DNA of 64,000 bases from an uncultured Alphaproteobacteria bacterium (GTDB lineage Bacteria; Pseudomonadota; Alphaproteobacteria; UBA7985; CAJQQZ01), in assembly GCA_905480575.1 (NCBI GenBank), contig CAJQQZ010000020.1, positions 1 through 64,000 on the forward strand, in the 5' to 3' direction. Every line of letters starts with the position of its first letter. Within the stretch, counting starts at the first letter, position 1. Below the pieces are notes generated by a model. The model did not search any database. It worked only from the letters and a program-made list of their open reading frames with translations, and had not been told where the DNA came from. This document shows, one piece after another, positions 41,854-51,376 of this stretch. Both the position numbers and the translations under genes were made by a program.

Positions 41854-43380
41854 TCACATCGTCGCTCCGATTTGCCAGGGCACAAATTCATAGTCTCCTA
41901 AGCCTTGTTGCTCAGACTTAGATTGTTCACCTGAAGCAACACGCAGGAACAATTCGTAGATTTCGCGGCCCTTCTCTTCCAAAGACACACCAACCGTCAA
42001 CATCTCACCAGCGTTTACGTCCATGTCGCCAGTCATCTTTTGGTACATAGGCGTGTTGGTTGCTACCTTGATTGTTGGAGCGGGTTTGGAACCAAAAGCT
42101 GATCCTCTGCCCGTCGTGAAACAAACAAGATTGGAGCCACTGGCAATCTGACCGGTCACAGAGGCTGGGTCATAGCCCGGTGAGTCCATAAAGGCAAAAC
42201 CCTTCGCTGTCACCGGCTCCCCATATTTGTAGACACCAGTCAGCGGCGTCGTGCCGCCTTTAGCAGCTGCCCCTAGGGATTTCTCAAGGATAGTGGTTAG
42301 CCCGCCCTTCTTGTTACCAGGGCTAGGGTTGTTATCCATGGAGCCGTGATTGCGCGCTGTGTAGTCTTCCCACCAATTAATCAACCCGATCAACTTATCA
42401 CCAACCTTGCGGTCAACCGCCCTTCTGGTAAGCAAATGTTCCGCACCGTAGATTTCAGGCGTTTCGGCCAACACACCTGTGCCACCCTGCGCCACAATCA
42501 AATCACATGCATAACCAAGCGCTGGGTTTGCTGTAATGCCTGACCAAGCATCTGACCCCCCGCATTGTAGCGCAACTGTCAGTTCAGATACCGGGCAAGG
42601 CTCTCGCACAGACTTGTTGGCTTCCGGCAACATAGCGCGAACCTTTTCGATCCCAATCTCAACCGTCTTCGCCAAACCAGCAACGTCCTGAATGTTCATC
42701 GCATGGAACAGAGGGCCTTTTTTGAGACCATAAGCCTCAAGCAACCAATCGATCTGATTCATTTCGCAACCAAGGCCGACCATCAACACACCAGCGTGGT
42801 TAGGATGGCGTGCATAACCCCACATTATTCGCTGCAAGGCATCAAAACCTTCACCATCGCCAGCCATGCCACAACCTGTGCCGTGAACGAAGGCAACGAC
42901 ACCATCGACGTTAGGGTATTTGGCCAACTCTTCTGGCCCAAACGCAGCAGCAATCATACGCGCCGCGGTTGCTGAACAATTAACCGAAGTTATTATGGCG
43001 ATATAATTACGGGTGCCAACTTTGCCACTGTCACGACGGTATCCCATAAAGGTATCGCGTTCAGCTTCTGCTATTGGTGTGGCCGGACGAAGATCGGTTG
43101 AAAATTCGTACTCTGCTTGCGTGTTTCGGAATTCAACATTGTGGGTATGAACATGGTCACCGGCGGCGATGTCCTCTGCCGCGTAGCCGATCAGCTGTGC
43201 GTACTTTGTAACGGCATCGCCCTTCTTCAGGGCTGAAGTCGCTATCTTGTGCCCACGAGGGATGATCACCGCCGTTGATGTGCTCTCGACAGCAACGCCA
43301 ACCTCTAAGGTCTTAATGGCTGTAACCACGTTATCCTTTTCATCCAACCGAATGGTTTCTGACACGGTGAGAACTCCCAT
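41854..43380 (-). CDS. UxaA/GarD family sugar-acid dehydratase
   Basis: A 508-residue enzyme of the altronate/galactarate dehydratase family. The N-terminal SAF domain (residues 1-90) is followed by the catalytic domain, with TGCGMAGDGEG, GLGCEMNQ and ALQCGGSDAWSG motifs and GGTGVLAETPEIYGAEHLL. It dehydrates an aldonic or aldaric acid to the 2-keto-3-deoxy acid, using iron. Altronate, galactarate or arabinonate are all possible. It shares a transcript with the EamA gene and diverges from the SDR gene at 43555. Confidence 0.92.
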   Translation of the reverse strand: MGVLTVSETIRLDEKDNVVTAIKTLEVGVAVESTSTAVIIPRGHKIATSALKKGDAVTKYAQLIGYAAEDIAAGDHVHTHNVEFRNTQAEYEFSTDLRPATPIAEAERDTFMGYRRDSGKVGTRNYIAIITSVNCSATAARMIAAAFGPEELAKYPNVDGVVAFVHGTGCGMAGDGEGFDALQRIMWGYARHPNHAGVLMVGLGCEMNQIDWLLEAYGLKKGPLFHAMNIQDVAGLAKTVEIGIEKVRAMLPEANKSVREPCPVSELTVALQCGGSDAWSGITANPALGYACDLIVAQGGTGVLAETPEIYGAEHLLTRRAVDRKVGDKLIGLINWWEDYTARNHGSMDNNPSPGNKKGGLTTILEKSLGAAAKGGTTPLTGVYKYGEPVTAKGFAFMDSPGYDPASVTGQIASGSNLVCFTTGRGSAFGSKPAPTIKVATNTPMYQKMTGDMDVNAGEMLTVGVSLEEKGREIYELFLRVASGEQSKSEQQGLGDYEFVPWQIGATM

Positions 43381-43554
43381 TTTCTAACAAGTTTAGCATC
43401 AACGACAATGCAACCTAGTTCAGCCACGTGAGAAATCAACGAAACCTTGGATTCTCTGATCATCTAAGGGTTAACCCCAGCCTCTATAGAAACATGTCGA
43501 CTAGGAGGTGAGTTTCGGTAAAAAGAAACAACAATGAAACTTAGGAGAATATCG

Positions 43555-44286
43555 ATGGGACGTCTCGCCGGAAAAAAAGCAATTGTGACTGCCGCAGGCC
43601 AAGGAATTGGCAGAGCCTCTGCCCTGGCGTTGGCCAATGAAGGCGCAAAGGTGATCGCCACAGACATCAATGAAGAAGCCTTGGCATCGCTCGACCATGA
43701 AAACATTGAAACTTTGGTTCTCAATGTTTTGGATGACCAAGCAATTAAGGACAATGTTTCCTCTCTAGCACCCGACGTTCTTTTTAACTGCGCGGGCTTC
43801 GTACATGCGGGGACGATCCTTGAATGCACTGATGACGAGTGGGAATTTGCCTTCAACCTCAATGTTCGTTCACACTTCAAGATGATTCAATCAGTACTGC
43901 CAGGTATGATTGAACGCGGTGTTGGATCGATCATCAATATGTCTTCGGCCTGTTCTTCAATCATCGGTGCACCGAACCGCTTTGTGTACGGTGCTAGTAA
44001 GGCTGCAGTTCTTGGCATCACAAAATCAGTCGCGACAGAATACATTACCACCGGTGTTCGCTGTAACGCGATCTGCCCAGGCACTGTTGACAGCCCTTCC
44101 TTGCATGATCGCCTCAAGGCAACTGGTGATTATGAGGCAGCCTTGAAAGCTTTCACGGCACGCCAACCAATGGGCCGCATTGCTTCAGCCGAAGAAATAG
44201 CGGCCCTCATCGTCTATCTGGCATCTGACGAAAGTGCCTTCACGACTGGCCAAGCCCACGTCATTGACGGCGGTTGGGCAGGATAA
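43555..44286 (+). CDS. SDR dehydrogenase, 2-keto-3-deoxy-L-fuconate dehydrogenase-like
   Basis: About 243 residues. It has the NAD motif [10 protein letters not shown] (residues 13-22) and a YGASKAA catalytic pair. The sequence closely follows the BDH2/2-keto-3-deoxy-L-fuconate dehydrogenase branch, with [29 protein letters not shown] and [22 protein letters not shown] lies 7 nt before the ATG at 43555, which decides the start. The IlvD/Edd dehydratase gene follows 10 nt downstream. The pair fits a deoxy-sugar-acid route, dehydration then oxidation. Confidence 0.85.
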   Translation: MGRLAGKKAIVTAAGQGIGRASALALANEGAKVIATDINEEALASLDHENIETLVLNVLDDQAIKDNVSSLAPDVLFNCAGFVHAGTILECTDDEWEFAFNLNVRSHFKMIQSVLPGMIERGVGSIINMSSACSSIIGAPNRFVYGASKAAVLGITKSVATEYITTGVRCNAICPGTVDSPSLHDRLKATGDYEAALKAFTARQPMGRIASAEEIAALIVYLASDESAFTTGQAHVIDGGWAG

Positions 44287-44296
44287 GGAAAACACC

Positions 44297-46099
44297 ATGA
44301 CAGAACAAAAAATCAAACCAGAACAGCTTCGCTCAAAACTTTGGTGGGATAACCCTGAAGACCGGGAAATGACGGCGCTTTATATTGAGCGCTATGTAAA
44401 CTACGGCCTCACCCGTGAAGAGCTCCAATCCGGCAAGCCGATCATTGGTATCGCCCAAACTGGTTCTGATCTTTCGCCCTGTAACCGCCATCATATTGAG
44501 CTGTCAAAACGTGTTCGTGATGGTGTGATCGCCGCCGGTGGAACCGTTCTGGAGATCCCCGTCCATCCAATCCAGGAGACCGGTAAACGCCCAACGGCCA
44601 TGCTGGATAGAAATCTGGCCTATCTAAGCTTGGTCGAGAGCTTGTTTGGTTACCCAATTGATGGTGTCGTGCTGAACATTGGTTGCGACAAGACTACTCC
44701 CGCCCTGCTTATGGCGGCCGCAACCGTTAACATCCCAGCCATCGCGTTGTCAGTTGGTCCTATGTTGAACGGTTGGTTCAGGGGCGAACGCACCGGCTCG
44801 GGCGTGGTCGTCTGGAAGGCTCGCGAAATGCTAGCCGCAGGCGAAATCGATGACGATGGTTTCATGGAATTAGTCGCCTCTTCAGCACCGTCTACTGGTT
44901 ATTGTAATTCAATGGGTACAGCAACCACGATGAATTCATTGGCCGAGGCTCTCGGTATGCAACTGCCAGGTTCAGCCGCCATCCCTGCCCCCATGCGTGA
45001 ACGCGGCCAGATGGCCTACCAAACCGGAAAACGCATTGTTGATATGGTTTGGGAAGATCTCAAGCCCTCCGACATTATGACACGTGAAGCCTTTGAAAAT
45101 GCCATTGTTGTCAACTCTGCAATCGGCGGCTCTACCAATGCACCTATCCACCTGAACGCCATAGCGCGGCATTTGAACGTTCCGCTCAACAATGACGACT
45201 GGCAAAATGTCGGCTTAGACGTGCCGCTGATTGTGAATCTTCAGCCCGCAGGTAAATATCTCGGCGAAGACTATCACCGCGCAGGCGGTGTTCCAGCCGT
45301 CGTCAATCAACTGCTCGAAGCCAATCTGCTGCCTCATCCAAATGCTGTTACAGCCAATGGGAAAACGATGGGGGAGAATTGCGCCAATACCCCTATAGAA
45401 AATGAAGACGTAATCTATCCTATTTCATCCCCGATGATGCAGGCCGCCGGTTTTGTAAATCTGAAAGGCAACCTGTTTGATTCGGCGATCATGAAGACTT
45501 CAGTCATCTCAGAAGAATTCAGACAGCGCTACCTCTCCAAGCCCGGTGATCTTAACGCTTTTGAAGCCCGCGCTATCGTGTTCGATGGCCCAGAAGATTA
45601 CCACAAAAATGTCGACGACCCAGCGCTCAACATTGATGCGCACTGTATATTGGTGATGCGCGGCGCTGGGCCTAAAGGTTACCCCGGCGGCGCAGAGGTG
45701 GTGAATATGAGAGCGCCTTCTTACCTTCTGAAACAGGGCATTAATGATTTGCCTTGTTTGGGTGACGGACGGCAATCTGGTACTTCCGGCGCACCTTCAA
45801 TTCTGAACGCTTCACCTGAAGCCGCGGACGGTGGCGGTTTGGCTCTGCTACAAACGGGCGATATCATCAGGATTGATCTGACTAAATGCAGCGCTGACAT
45901 TATGGTCAGTGAAGAAGAATTAGCCAAGCGTGCTGAAGATCTAGCCGCCGCTGGTGGCTTCCCAACGCCTGAAAGCCAATCCCCTTGGCAGCAATTCTTC
46001 CGAGAGAAAGTCCAACCTTTCTCAGAGGGCATGGTGCTGAAGGATGCCCCAAATTATCAAGCTATTGGCCAGCGTCATATTCCACGCAACAATCACTAA
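44297..46099 (+). CDS. IlvD/Edd family sugar-acid dehydratase (arabinonate/fuconate dehydratase-like)
   Basis: A 600-residue Fe-S enzyme. The cluster cysteines lie in [15 protein letters not shown] and [14 protein letters not shown], and [16 protein letters not shown] is the catalytic C-terminal motif. The opening [18 protein letters not shown] is typical of sugar-acid rather than amino-acid dehydratases. It converts an aldonate to a 2-keto-3-deoxy acid. AAGGAAA precedes the ATG at 44297. It sits in an operon between two SDR genes. Confidence 0.93.
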   Translation: MTEQKIKPEQLRSKLWWDNPEDREMTALYIERYVNYGLTREELQSGKPIIGIAQTGSDLSPCNRHHIELSKRVRDGVIAAGGTVLEIPVHPIQETGKRPTAMLDRNLAYLSLVESLFGYPIDGVVLNIGCDKTTPALLMAAATVNIPAIALSVGPMLNGWFRGERTGSGVVVWKAREMLAAGEIDDDGFMELVASSAPSTGYCNSMGTATTMNSLAEALGMQLPGSAAIPAPMRERGQMAYQTGKRIVDMVWEDLKPSDIMTREAFENAIVVNSAIGGSTNAPIHLNAIARHLNVPLNNDDWQNVGLDVPLIVNLQPAGKYLGEDYHRAGGVPAVVNQLLEANLLPHPNAVTANGKTMGENCANTPIENEDVIYPISSPMMQAAGFVNLKGNLFDSAIMKTSVISEEFRQRYLSKPGDLNAFEARAIVFDGPEDYHKNVDDPALNIDAHCILVMRGAGPKGYPGGAEVVNMRAPSYLLKQGINDLPCLGDGRQSGTSGAPSILNASPEAADGGGLALLQTGDIIRIDLTKCSADIMVSEEELAKRAEDLAAAGGFPTPESQSPWQQFFREKVQPFSEGMVLKDAPNYQAIGQRHIPRNNH

Positions 46100-46117
46100 A
46101 CTTGAAAGGCGAACCAG

Positions 46118-46864
46118 ATGAACAAGATTGACCTCAAGGGCGAAATTGCAATTGTTACCGGCGGTGCTCAGGGTATCGGCCTAGCCACTGCTAACCGCCT
46201 TGCGGCGTCTGGTGCCAAGGTTTGCCTTTGGGACATCGATTACGATCAATTGAAAGCAGCTAAAGCGGAAGTGGGTCGTGCCGCCACGATCTACAAAGTC
46301 GATATCACCCGTTACAATCAAGTCGAAAAGACAATGGAACGGGTGCTTGATCGACACGGAAAAGTGTCCATTCTCGTTAACTCCGCGGGCATCGCCGGCA
46401 TCAACACGACAGTCGATGACTATCCTTTAGATGAATGGCAAAGGGTCATGGAGCTCAACGTTAACGGCACATTCCACACCAATCGAGCTGCTGTGCCGAT
46501 AATGAAATCCAACAACTATGGCCGCATTGTCAACATCGCTTCGGTCGCGGGTAAGGAAGGCAACCCAAACGCATCGGCTTACTCCACATCAAAAGCCGCG
46601 GTTATTGGCTTCACCAAGTCTCTAGGCAAAGAACTTGCGAACCATGACATCGCTGTCAATTGCGTGACCCCAGCCGCTGCAAAAACCCGTATCTTCGACC
46701 AAATGACAGATGAGCATATCAACTACATGCTTTCCAAAATTCCAAGAGGTCGCTTTGTCGAAGTTGACGAGATTGCAGGCATGATCGCTTGGCTGGTCAG
46801 CAAAGAGAACTCTTATACGACTGCTGGCGTGTTTGATTTGTCAGGTGGACGCGCTACCTATTAA
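46118..46864 (+). CDS. SDR dehydrogenase (sugar dehydrogenase-like)
   Basis: A 248-residue classical short-chain dehydrogenase with TGGAQGIGLA (about residues 14-23), NSAGIAG, and the YSTSK catalytic pair near 155-159. The context suggests oxidation of an aldose or a sugar-acid hydroxyl with NAD(P). It lies 18 nt after the dehydratase gene and is the last plus-strand gene of that operon. The substrate is not certain. Confidence 0.85.
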   Translation: MNKIDLKGEIAIVTGGAQGIGLATANRLAASGAKVCLWDIDYDQLKAAKAEVGRAATIYKVDITRYNQVEKTMERVLDRHGKVSILVNSAGIAGINTTVDDYPLDEWQRVMELNVNGTFHTNRAAVPIMKSNNYGRIVNIASVAGKEGNPNASAYSTSKAAVIGFTKSLGKELANHDIAVNCVTPAAAKTRIFDQMTDEHINYMLSKIPRGRFVEVDEIAGMIAWLVSKENSYTTAGVFDLSGGRATY

Positions 46865-46894
46865 TCGTTGGTTTTATATAGGGGGCTAAGAATT

Positions 46895-48079
46895 TCAAGG
46901 TTCCTTCTCCAAAAGCCTTACTATTAGAATTGCAAGCAATCCCGCAAAGGATGGAGCCAGCATGAACCCGAGTAAGGCATATGCACCGTTCTCGGCAGTC
47001 AACAGAGAGCCGCTAAGCCAGGTCATCAAAGCGCCTGTGGCGACAGCCATGCTGCCAGCTAATCCAACGGCACTCCCGGCCAGCCTTGGGAACACCGACA
47101 TATAGCCTGCACTACAACTCGGCACCGTTAGACCGTTCCCGACTCCCACAAAAAGCGTGGCGCCAAAAACCACCCAGGGTTCGTTGATGCCACATAACAC
47201 GGCGATCAACCCCAGCGAAAGACCGACGCAAGCAACCAAACGGCCAGTTATAATCAGCCTCAAAAGCGGCCATCGTTTCGTGAGTTGACTGGAGAAGAAA
47301 GCACCAACGGCAAAACCGCCGGTAATCGATCCAATGATGAGGCCTAATTTGGCTGCCGACAACCCGAAAACAGCGCTGGCAACCAAAGGGGCACCACCGA
47401 TAAAAATGTAGAAAGCACCGACAGAGAATGCTTGGCAAAGGACGTATCCCCAATAACGACCAGAACCGACAATCTTGGGATAGCTTCGCCATTGTTCCGT
47501 CATCGAGGCAGAAGGCTCCAAGTTTGTTTCTTTAAGATCAACAAAACACACGATCAAAAGCAAACTTCCAAGCGCTAGATAAAGCACGAAATTCGCGCGC
47601 CACCCGAAGAAGAAATCCAAGGTTCCACCAATCATCGGCCCCATCATGGGTGCTACAGCCATCGCCATCGTAATGTATGAGATTAAGGTGGCGGCCTCTC
47701 TTTGCGCACAGGTGTCTCGAACCATTGCCATGGATAGCAACCAGCCTGCATAGACAGCGGTTTGAAGCATGCGGAAAATCAGAAACTCCTCAATGGTTTC
47801 TGCTTGCAGGCATCCAAATGAGGCAACAACAAAGATCGCTAATGAGATAAGTAGAACTGGCCTACGCCCAAATCTATCTGACAACGGTCCGATCAACAGT
47901 TGAAGCAAAGCCACCACTGCAAGGTAGCCTGCAATTGCCAAATTAACCTTGGCATAGGAGGTTTCGAAGTCTGCTGCCATGTTCGCCAACGAGGGCGTAA
48001 ACATATTGAGGGACGTATTTGAAAGAGCCGTTAAGAGGACCAGAATTATCAGTCGGGGGCGTGGAGCTAAGGCTGTCAT
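46895..48079 (-). CDS. MFS transporter, Bcr/CflA-like
   Basis: A 394-residue inner-membrane protein with about twelve helices. GPLSDRFGRRPVLL (about residues 63-76) is the MFS loop 2-3 motif. The opening (TALSNTSLNMFTPSLANMAADF) is close to drug-efflux DHA1/Bcr members. It is alone on its strand between the SDR gene and the divergent GMC oxidoreductase gene. The substrate is unknown. Confidence 0.85.
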   Translation of the reverse strand: MTALAPRPRLIILVLLTALSNTSLNMFTPSLANMAADFETSYAKVNLAIAGYLAVVALLQLLIGPLSDRFGRRPVLLISLAIFVVASFGCLQAETIEEFLIFRMLQTAVYAGWLLSMAMVRDTCAQREAATLISYITMAMAVAPMMGPMIGGTLDFFFGWRANFVLYLALGSLLLIVCFVDLKETNLEPSASMTEQWRSYPKIVGSGRYWGYVLCQAFSVGAFYIFIGGAPLVASAVFGLSAAKLGLIIGSITGGFAVGAFFSSQLTKRWPLLRLIITGRLVACVGLSLGLIAVLCGINEPWVVFGATLFVGVGNGLTVPSCSAGYMSVFPRLAGSAVGLAGSMAVATGALMTWLSGSLLTAENGAYALLGFMLAPSFAGLLAILIVRLLEKEP

Positions 48080-48214
48080 CGAGACTATTGTTCTGAAAGA
48101 ATGTTGCTCTAAGCACTACACGCTCTGTCCCCTTAGCAAAAGCTTTACTAATTATCCGTCTGACTTAGATTGATCTTCAATTCCTTAACTCTTGCTTTCA
48201 CGGACCCAAATTTC

Positions 48215-49813
48215 ATGAGCGAAGCATTCGACTACATCATTGTTGGTGCAGGCTCCGCAGGTTGCCCACTCGCTAATCGTTTGTCGACGGACCCTAGAAA
48301 CTCCGTACTGCTGTTGGAAGCAGGACCGCCGGATAGGAACCCGTGGATACACATACCCATTGGCTATTACCGGACAATGACCTCGCCGCTTTCATGGGGA
48401 TATGAAACAGAACCAGATAATGGAATTGGCGGGCGAAGTATAATCTGGCCGCGTGGTAAAGTCTTGGGCGGCTCCAGTTCCATCAATGGACTGGCCTATA
48501 TGCGTGGACAGAAAGAGGACTACGACTACTGGCGGCAACTCGGTAACACTGGTTGGGGTTACGACGATGTTTTGCCTTACTTTAAAAAATCCGAAACTCA
48601 AGAAAGAGGAGGTAGTGAATTCCATGGTGATACCGGTCCTCTTCGAGTTTCAGACATCAAAGACCGACGAGAAATTTCAGAAGCCTTCATCGAAGCAGCA
48701 ATCGAAAGCGGCATTCCTTTTAATGAAGATTTCAACGGCTCATACCAGGAAGGCGTCGGTCATTTCCAGACTACGTCCTATCGCGGACGCAGATGTTCAG
48801 CGGCGACTGCTTATCTAAAGCCAATCAAGAATCGACCTAACCTTTCGATAGAGACAGATGCGCAAGTTCGCTGGATTGAGTTCGATCAAAAACGTGCGTC
48901 CAAAGTTCATTACACACAACGCGGTGTTCAAAAAGAAGCAATCATAAAAGGCGAGATTGTCGTTTCCGGCGGTGCAATCAACTCACCTCAACTTCTACAA
49001 TTGTCAGGGATAGGACCAGCCAACCACCTAAAAGCTTCCGGGGTCGACGTCCTGCACGACCTGCCAGGCGTCGGCGCTCATCTGCAAGACCATTATCAAG
49101 CTCGCATCGTTTTGGAACTCAACCGTCCCCTGTCCGTGAATGATGACGTGCGAACTTTGTTTGGCAAGGCTAAGACGGCACTCAACTTTGCCCTGTTCAG
49201 ACGTGGCCCTATGACTTTCAGTGCGGGGCATGCATGCCTGTTCACCAAAGTCCTGCCTGAATCTGCGACGCCCGACGTTCAGGTTCATTTTGTGCCGTTC
49301 AGCGCCACCAAACTTGGTGGCACACTGCATCCCTTCTCCGGTATCAGCCCCTCCATTTGCCAGATGAGGCCTGAGAGTCGAGGCGAAGTGATGATCCGAT
49401 CCAACGACCCTTTTGAGCATCCAGCTATCACCACTAACTATCTGTCGACCGACTACGACCAGCGGCTAATGATTGAAGGGCTGAAAATGCTACGCGGTAT
49501 CCTTAAGACGCCTAGTTTTGATCAATACGTTCTGACCGAACGGGAACCTGGCAGTGACGTGATCAGTGATGAAGCTCTGCTCAATTACGCAAAAGAAAAA
49601 GGCAACACGATTTTTCACCCAACATCGACATGCCGCATGGGACAAGATGAGTTGTCGGTTGTCGATGAGCGCTTGCGCATTCACGGTTTGCAGGGAATAC
49701 GGGTCGCTGATTGTTCCATCATGCCTGCCGTCATCTCAGGCAACACCAATGCTCCAGCGATTATGATTGGCGAAAAATGTGCTGCAATGATGATCGAAGA
49801 CGCAAAGTTCTAG
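48215..49813 (+). CDS. GMC family FAD oxidoreductase (choline dehydrogenase-like)
   Basis: A 532-residue flavoenzyme. The dinucleotide-binding motif is IIVGAGSAGCPLANRLS at the N terminus, followed by GGSSSINGLAYMRG and SGGAINSPQLLQLSGIG. The catalytic histidine is in IFHPTSTCRMG near the C terminus, with a partner Asn in NTNAPA. It oxidises an alcohol; in this setting a sugar or polyol is as likely as choline. The ATG at 48215 directly precedes the conserved domain. It converges on the aldolase gene with a 4-nt overlap. Confidence 0.93.
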   Translation: MSEAFDYIIVGAGSAGCPLANRLSTDPRNSVLLLEAGPPDRNPWIHIPIGYYRTMTSPLSWGYETEPDNGIGGRSIIWPRGKVLGGSSSINGLAYMRGQKEDYDYWRQLGNTGWGYDDVLPYFKKSETQERGGSEFHGDTGPLRVSDIKDRREISEAFIEAAIESGIPFNEDFNGSYQEGVGHFQTTSYRGRRCSAATAYLKPIKNRPNLSIETDAQVRWIEFDQKRASKVHYTQRGVQKEAIIKGEIVVSGGAINSPQLLQLSGIGPANHLKASGVDVLHDLPGVGAHLQDHYQARIVLELNRPLSVNDDVRTLFGKAKTALNFALFRRGPMTFSAGHACLFTKVLPESATPDVQVHFVPFSATKLGGTLHPFSGISPSICQMRPESRGEVMIRSNDPFEHPAITTNYLSTDYDQRLMIEGLKMLRGILKTPSFDQYVLTEREPGSDVISDEALLNYAKEKGNTIFHPTSTCRMGQDELSVVDERLRIHGLQGIRVADCSIMPAVISGNTNAPAIMIGEKCAAMMIEDAKF

Positions 49814-50457
49814 CCCGCCGTTACTTTGTCGTAAGCAGCCATAATTTCTTTGGCCCGTTTTTCTATTTCTTCAAGGCTTAGTCCGGCTGAATACAAGTTA
49901 CTTCCGATGCCGAACCCGTTGACGCCTGCGCCAAGATAGTCCGCAAAGTTGCCCGGCCCAACACCACCAACGGCACAGATTTCCAGATCTTTTGGCAAAA
50001 TAGCTTTGATGGCCTTGATACCACTTGGCCCAAGAACCGAAGCAGGGAAAAACTTTAAGACAGAAGCGCCAGCCGCCAAAGCTGAATGAGCATCGGTCGG
50101 GGTTAACACACCCGGCATCGAGAACATGCCATTCGCAACCGTCGCACTAATAACGTCAGGGTTCGCGTTGGGCGACACAATCAGGTTCCCACCACAATCG
50201 CGTATTTTGTTGACTTCATCAACCGTGAGAACCGTGCCAGCTCCAATGAAGCAGCCCTCGGGCTTCTTTGCTTTGGCAACCTCGACCGCTGTGGCGATTG
50301 ATGTAAAAGGATCGGGAGAGTTCAACGGTATCTCAATAGCTTCAAACCCTAAATCAATCAGACTGGATACAATTGCCGCTGTTTCAGCAGGTTCGATCCC
50401 GCGCAGAATAGCAACGAGTTTACGGTTCAAGCTTTGCCAGATTGGTTGTATAATCAT
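49810..50457 (-). CDS. dgoA: 2-dehydro-3-deoxy-6-phosphogalactonate aldolase
   Basis: About 215 residues in the KDPG/KDPGal class I aldolase family. Lys135 in VLKFFPAS forms the Schiff base and Glu42 in EIPLNSP is the general acid/base. It cleaves KDPGal to pyruvate and glyceraldehyde 3-phosphate. The ATG at 50457 was chosen, with GAGAGAA upstream; an in-frame TTG at 50475 overlaps the kinase gene. It follows the kinase gene by 8 nt, as expected for consecutive steps of the De Ley-Doudoroff route. Confidence 0.9.
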   Translation of the reverse strand: MIIQPIWQSLNRKLVAILRGIEPAETAAIVSSLIDLGFEAIEIPLNSPDPFTSIATAVEVAKAKKPEGCFIGAGTVLTVDEVNKIRDCGGNLIVSPNANPDVISATVANGMFSMPGVLTPTDAHSALAAGASVLKFFPASVLGPSGIKAIKAILPKDLEICAVGGVGPGNFADYLGAGVNGFGIGSNLYSAGLSLEEIEKRAKEIMAAYDKVTAG

Positions 50458-50465
50458 TGTTCTCT

Positions 50466-51374
50466 CTAGGACCAAATAGCATCGGCGGCATAAGACAATC
50501 CCGCTAACACCAGCTCTTCAGCGTTGAGTAAAGTGGTTTGTATTCCCGCTATGCCTAAAGCCTTTGTGTAAGCCACGGCCAAAGAACCGTTGGCAATTAA
50601 CTGTACGGATCCTGCAGCTCTGTCTTTCATCGATGCAACTTCTGACCCGATCAAAAGCCCTGACAGTCGAGATGGCATTTCTGCTGCTTTGCCAGTGCCG
50701 AGCAACAGCGGGGTAGACCGGATTGAAAACAAAGCACTCAACATCGCCTCAGGCTTTTCCAAGGCATCTTCAACGCCGCTCTTGAACGCTTCACTGTTGG
50801 CGTAATCAACACTGACAGCTTTCAAAAAATGAGACAAAGTTGAGTGTTGCGATAGCAGCGCAAAAACCTCGCCTGTCATGACAGTGGAGAATGAAGAGAC
50901 GGAACCTTCGCTGACAGCTATCCATTTGGAGTGCGTCCCCGGCAAGCAAAACAGCCCCTCTGCTTTTCCTAGGAGCTCCGCACCCAGCAACATTGTTTCT
51001 TCTCCGCGAATGACATCAGGGGACGCCGGTGGACGTTGCGCCAAGCCCGGGAGAATGCGCACGTCTCTATCGTTGGCATTCACTGTCACCGCTGCTGCCG
51101 CTATTTCTGCCAACCGCGCGGGCAAATCAAAGTAAGGCACCTCTTGCCAGCCTTGCGCTGCCCCGGCCATGCCACAAATGACGACAGGCACGTCTGAGCC
51201 AACGGACATCGCAGATAGATGCCGCTCTAGGACAGCATCGAATTGGTCCCGTGCCAGCGTCGACATGCCCTCTTTGCTTCGACGCTTTGCCAACACTTCG
51301 TTGGCAGATGACATCTTCCACAATCGAAGCGAAGACGTGCCCCAGTCAACACAGACAAATTCAGAAGAAGGCAT
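50466..51374 (-). CDS. dgoK: 2-dehydro-3-deoxygalactonokinase
   Basis: About 302 residues. It begins VCVDWGTSSLRLW, the phosphate-1 motif of the DgoK family, and has CGMAGAAQGW and LPGTHSKWI. It phosphorylates 2-keto-3-deoxygalactonate to the 6-phosphate that the next gene's aldolase cleaves. The ATG at 51374 lies 2 nt beyond the stop of the upstream enolase-superfamily gene, so the three genes form one operon. Confidence 0.92.
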   Translation of the reverse strand: MPSSEFVCVDWGTSSLRLWKMSSANEVLAKRRSKEGMSTLARDQFDAVLERHLSAMSVGSDVPVVICGMAGAAQGWQEVPYFDLPARLAEIAAAAVTVNANDRDVRILPGLAQRPPASPDVIRGEETMLLGAELLGKAEGLFCLPGTHSKWIAVSEGSVSSFSTVMTGEVFALLSQHSTLSHFLKAVSVDYANSEAFKSGVEDALEKPEAMLSALFSIRSTPLLLGTGKAAEMPSRLSGLLIGSEVASMKDRAAGSVQLIANGSLAVAYTKALGIAGIQTTLLNAEELVLAGLSYAADAIWS

Positions 51375-51376
51375 AG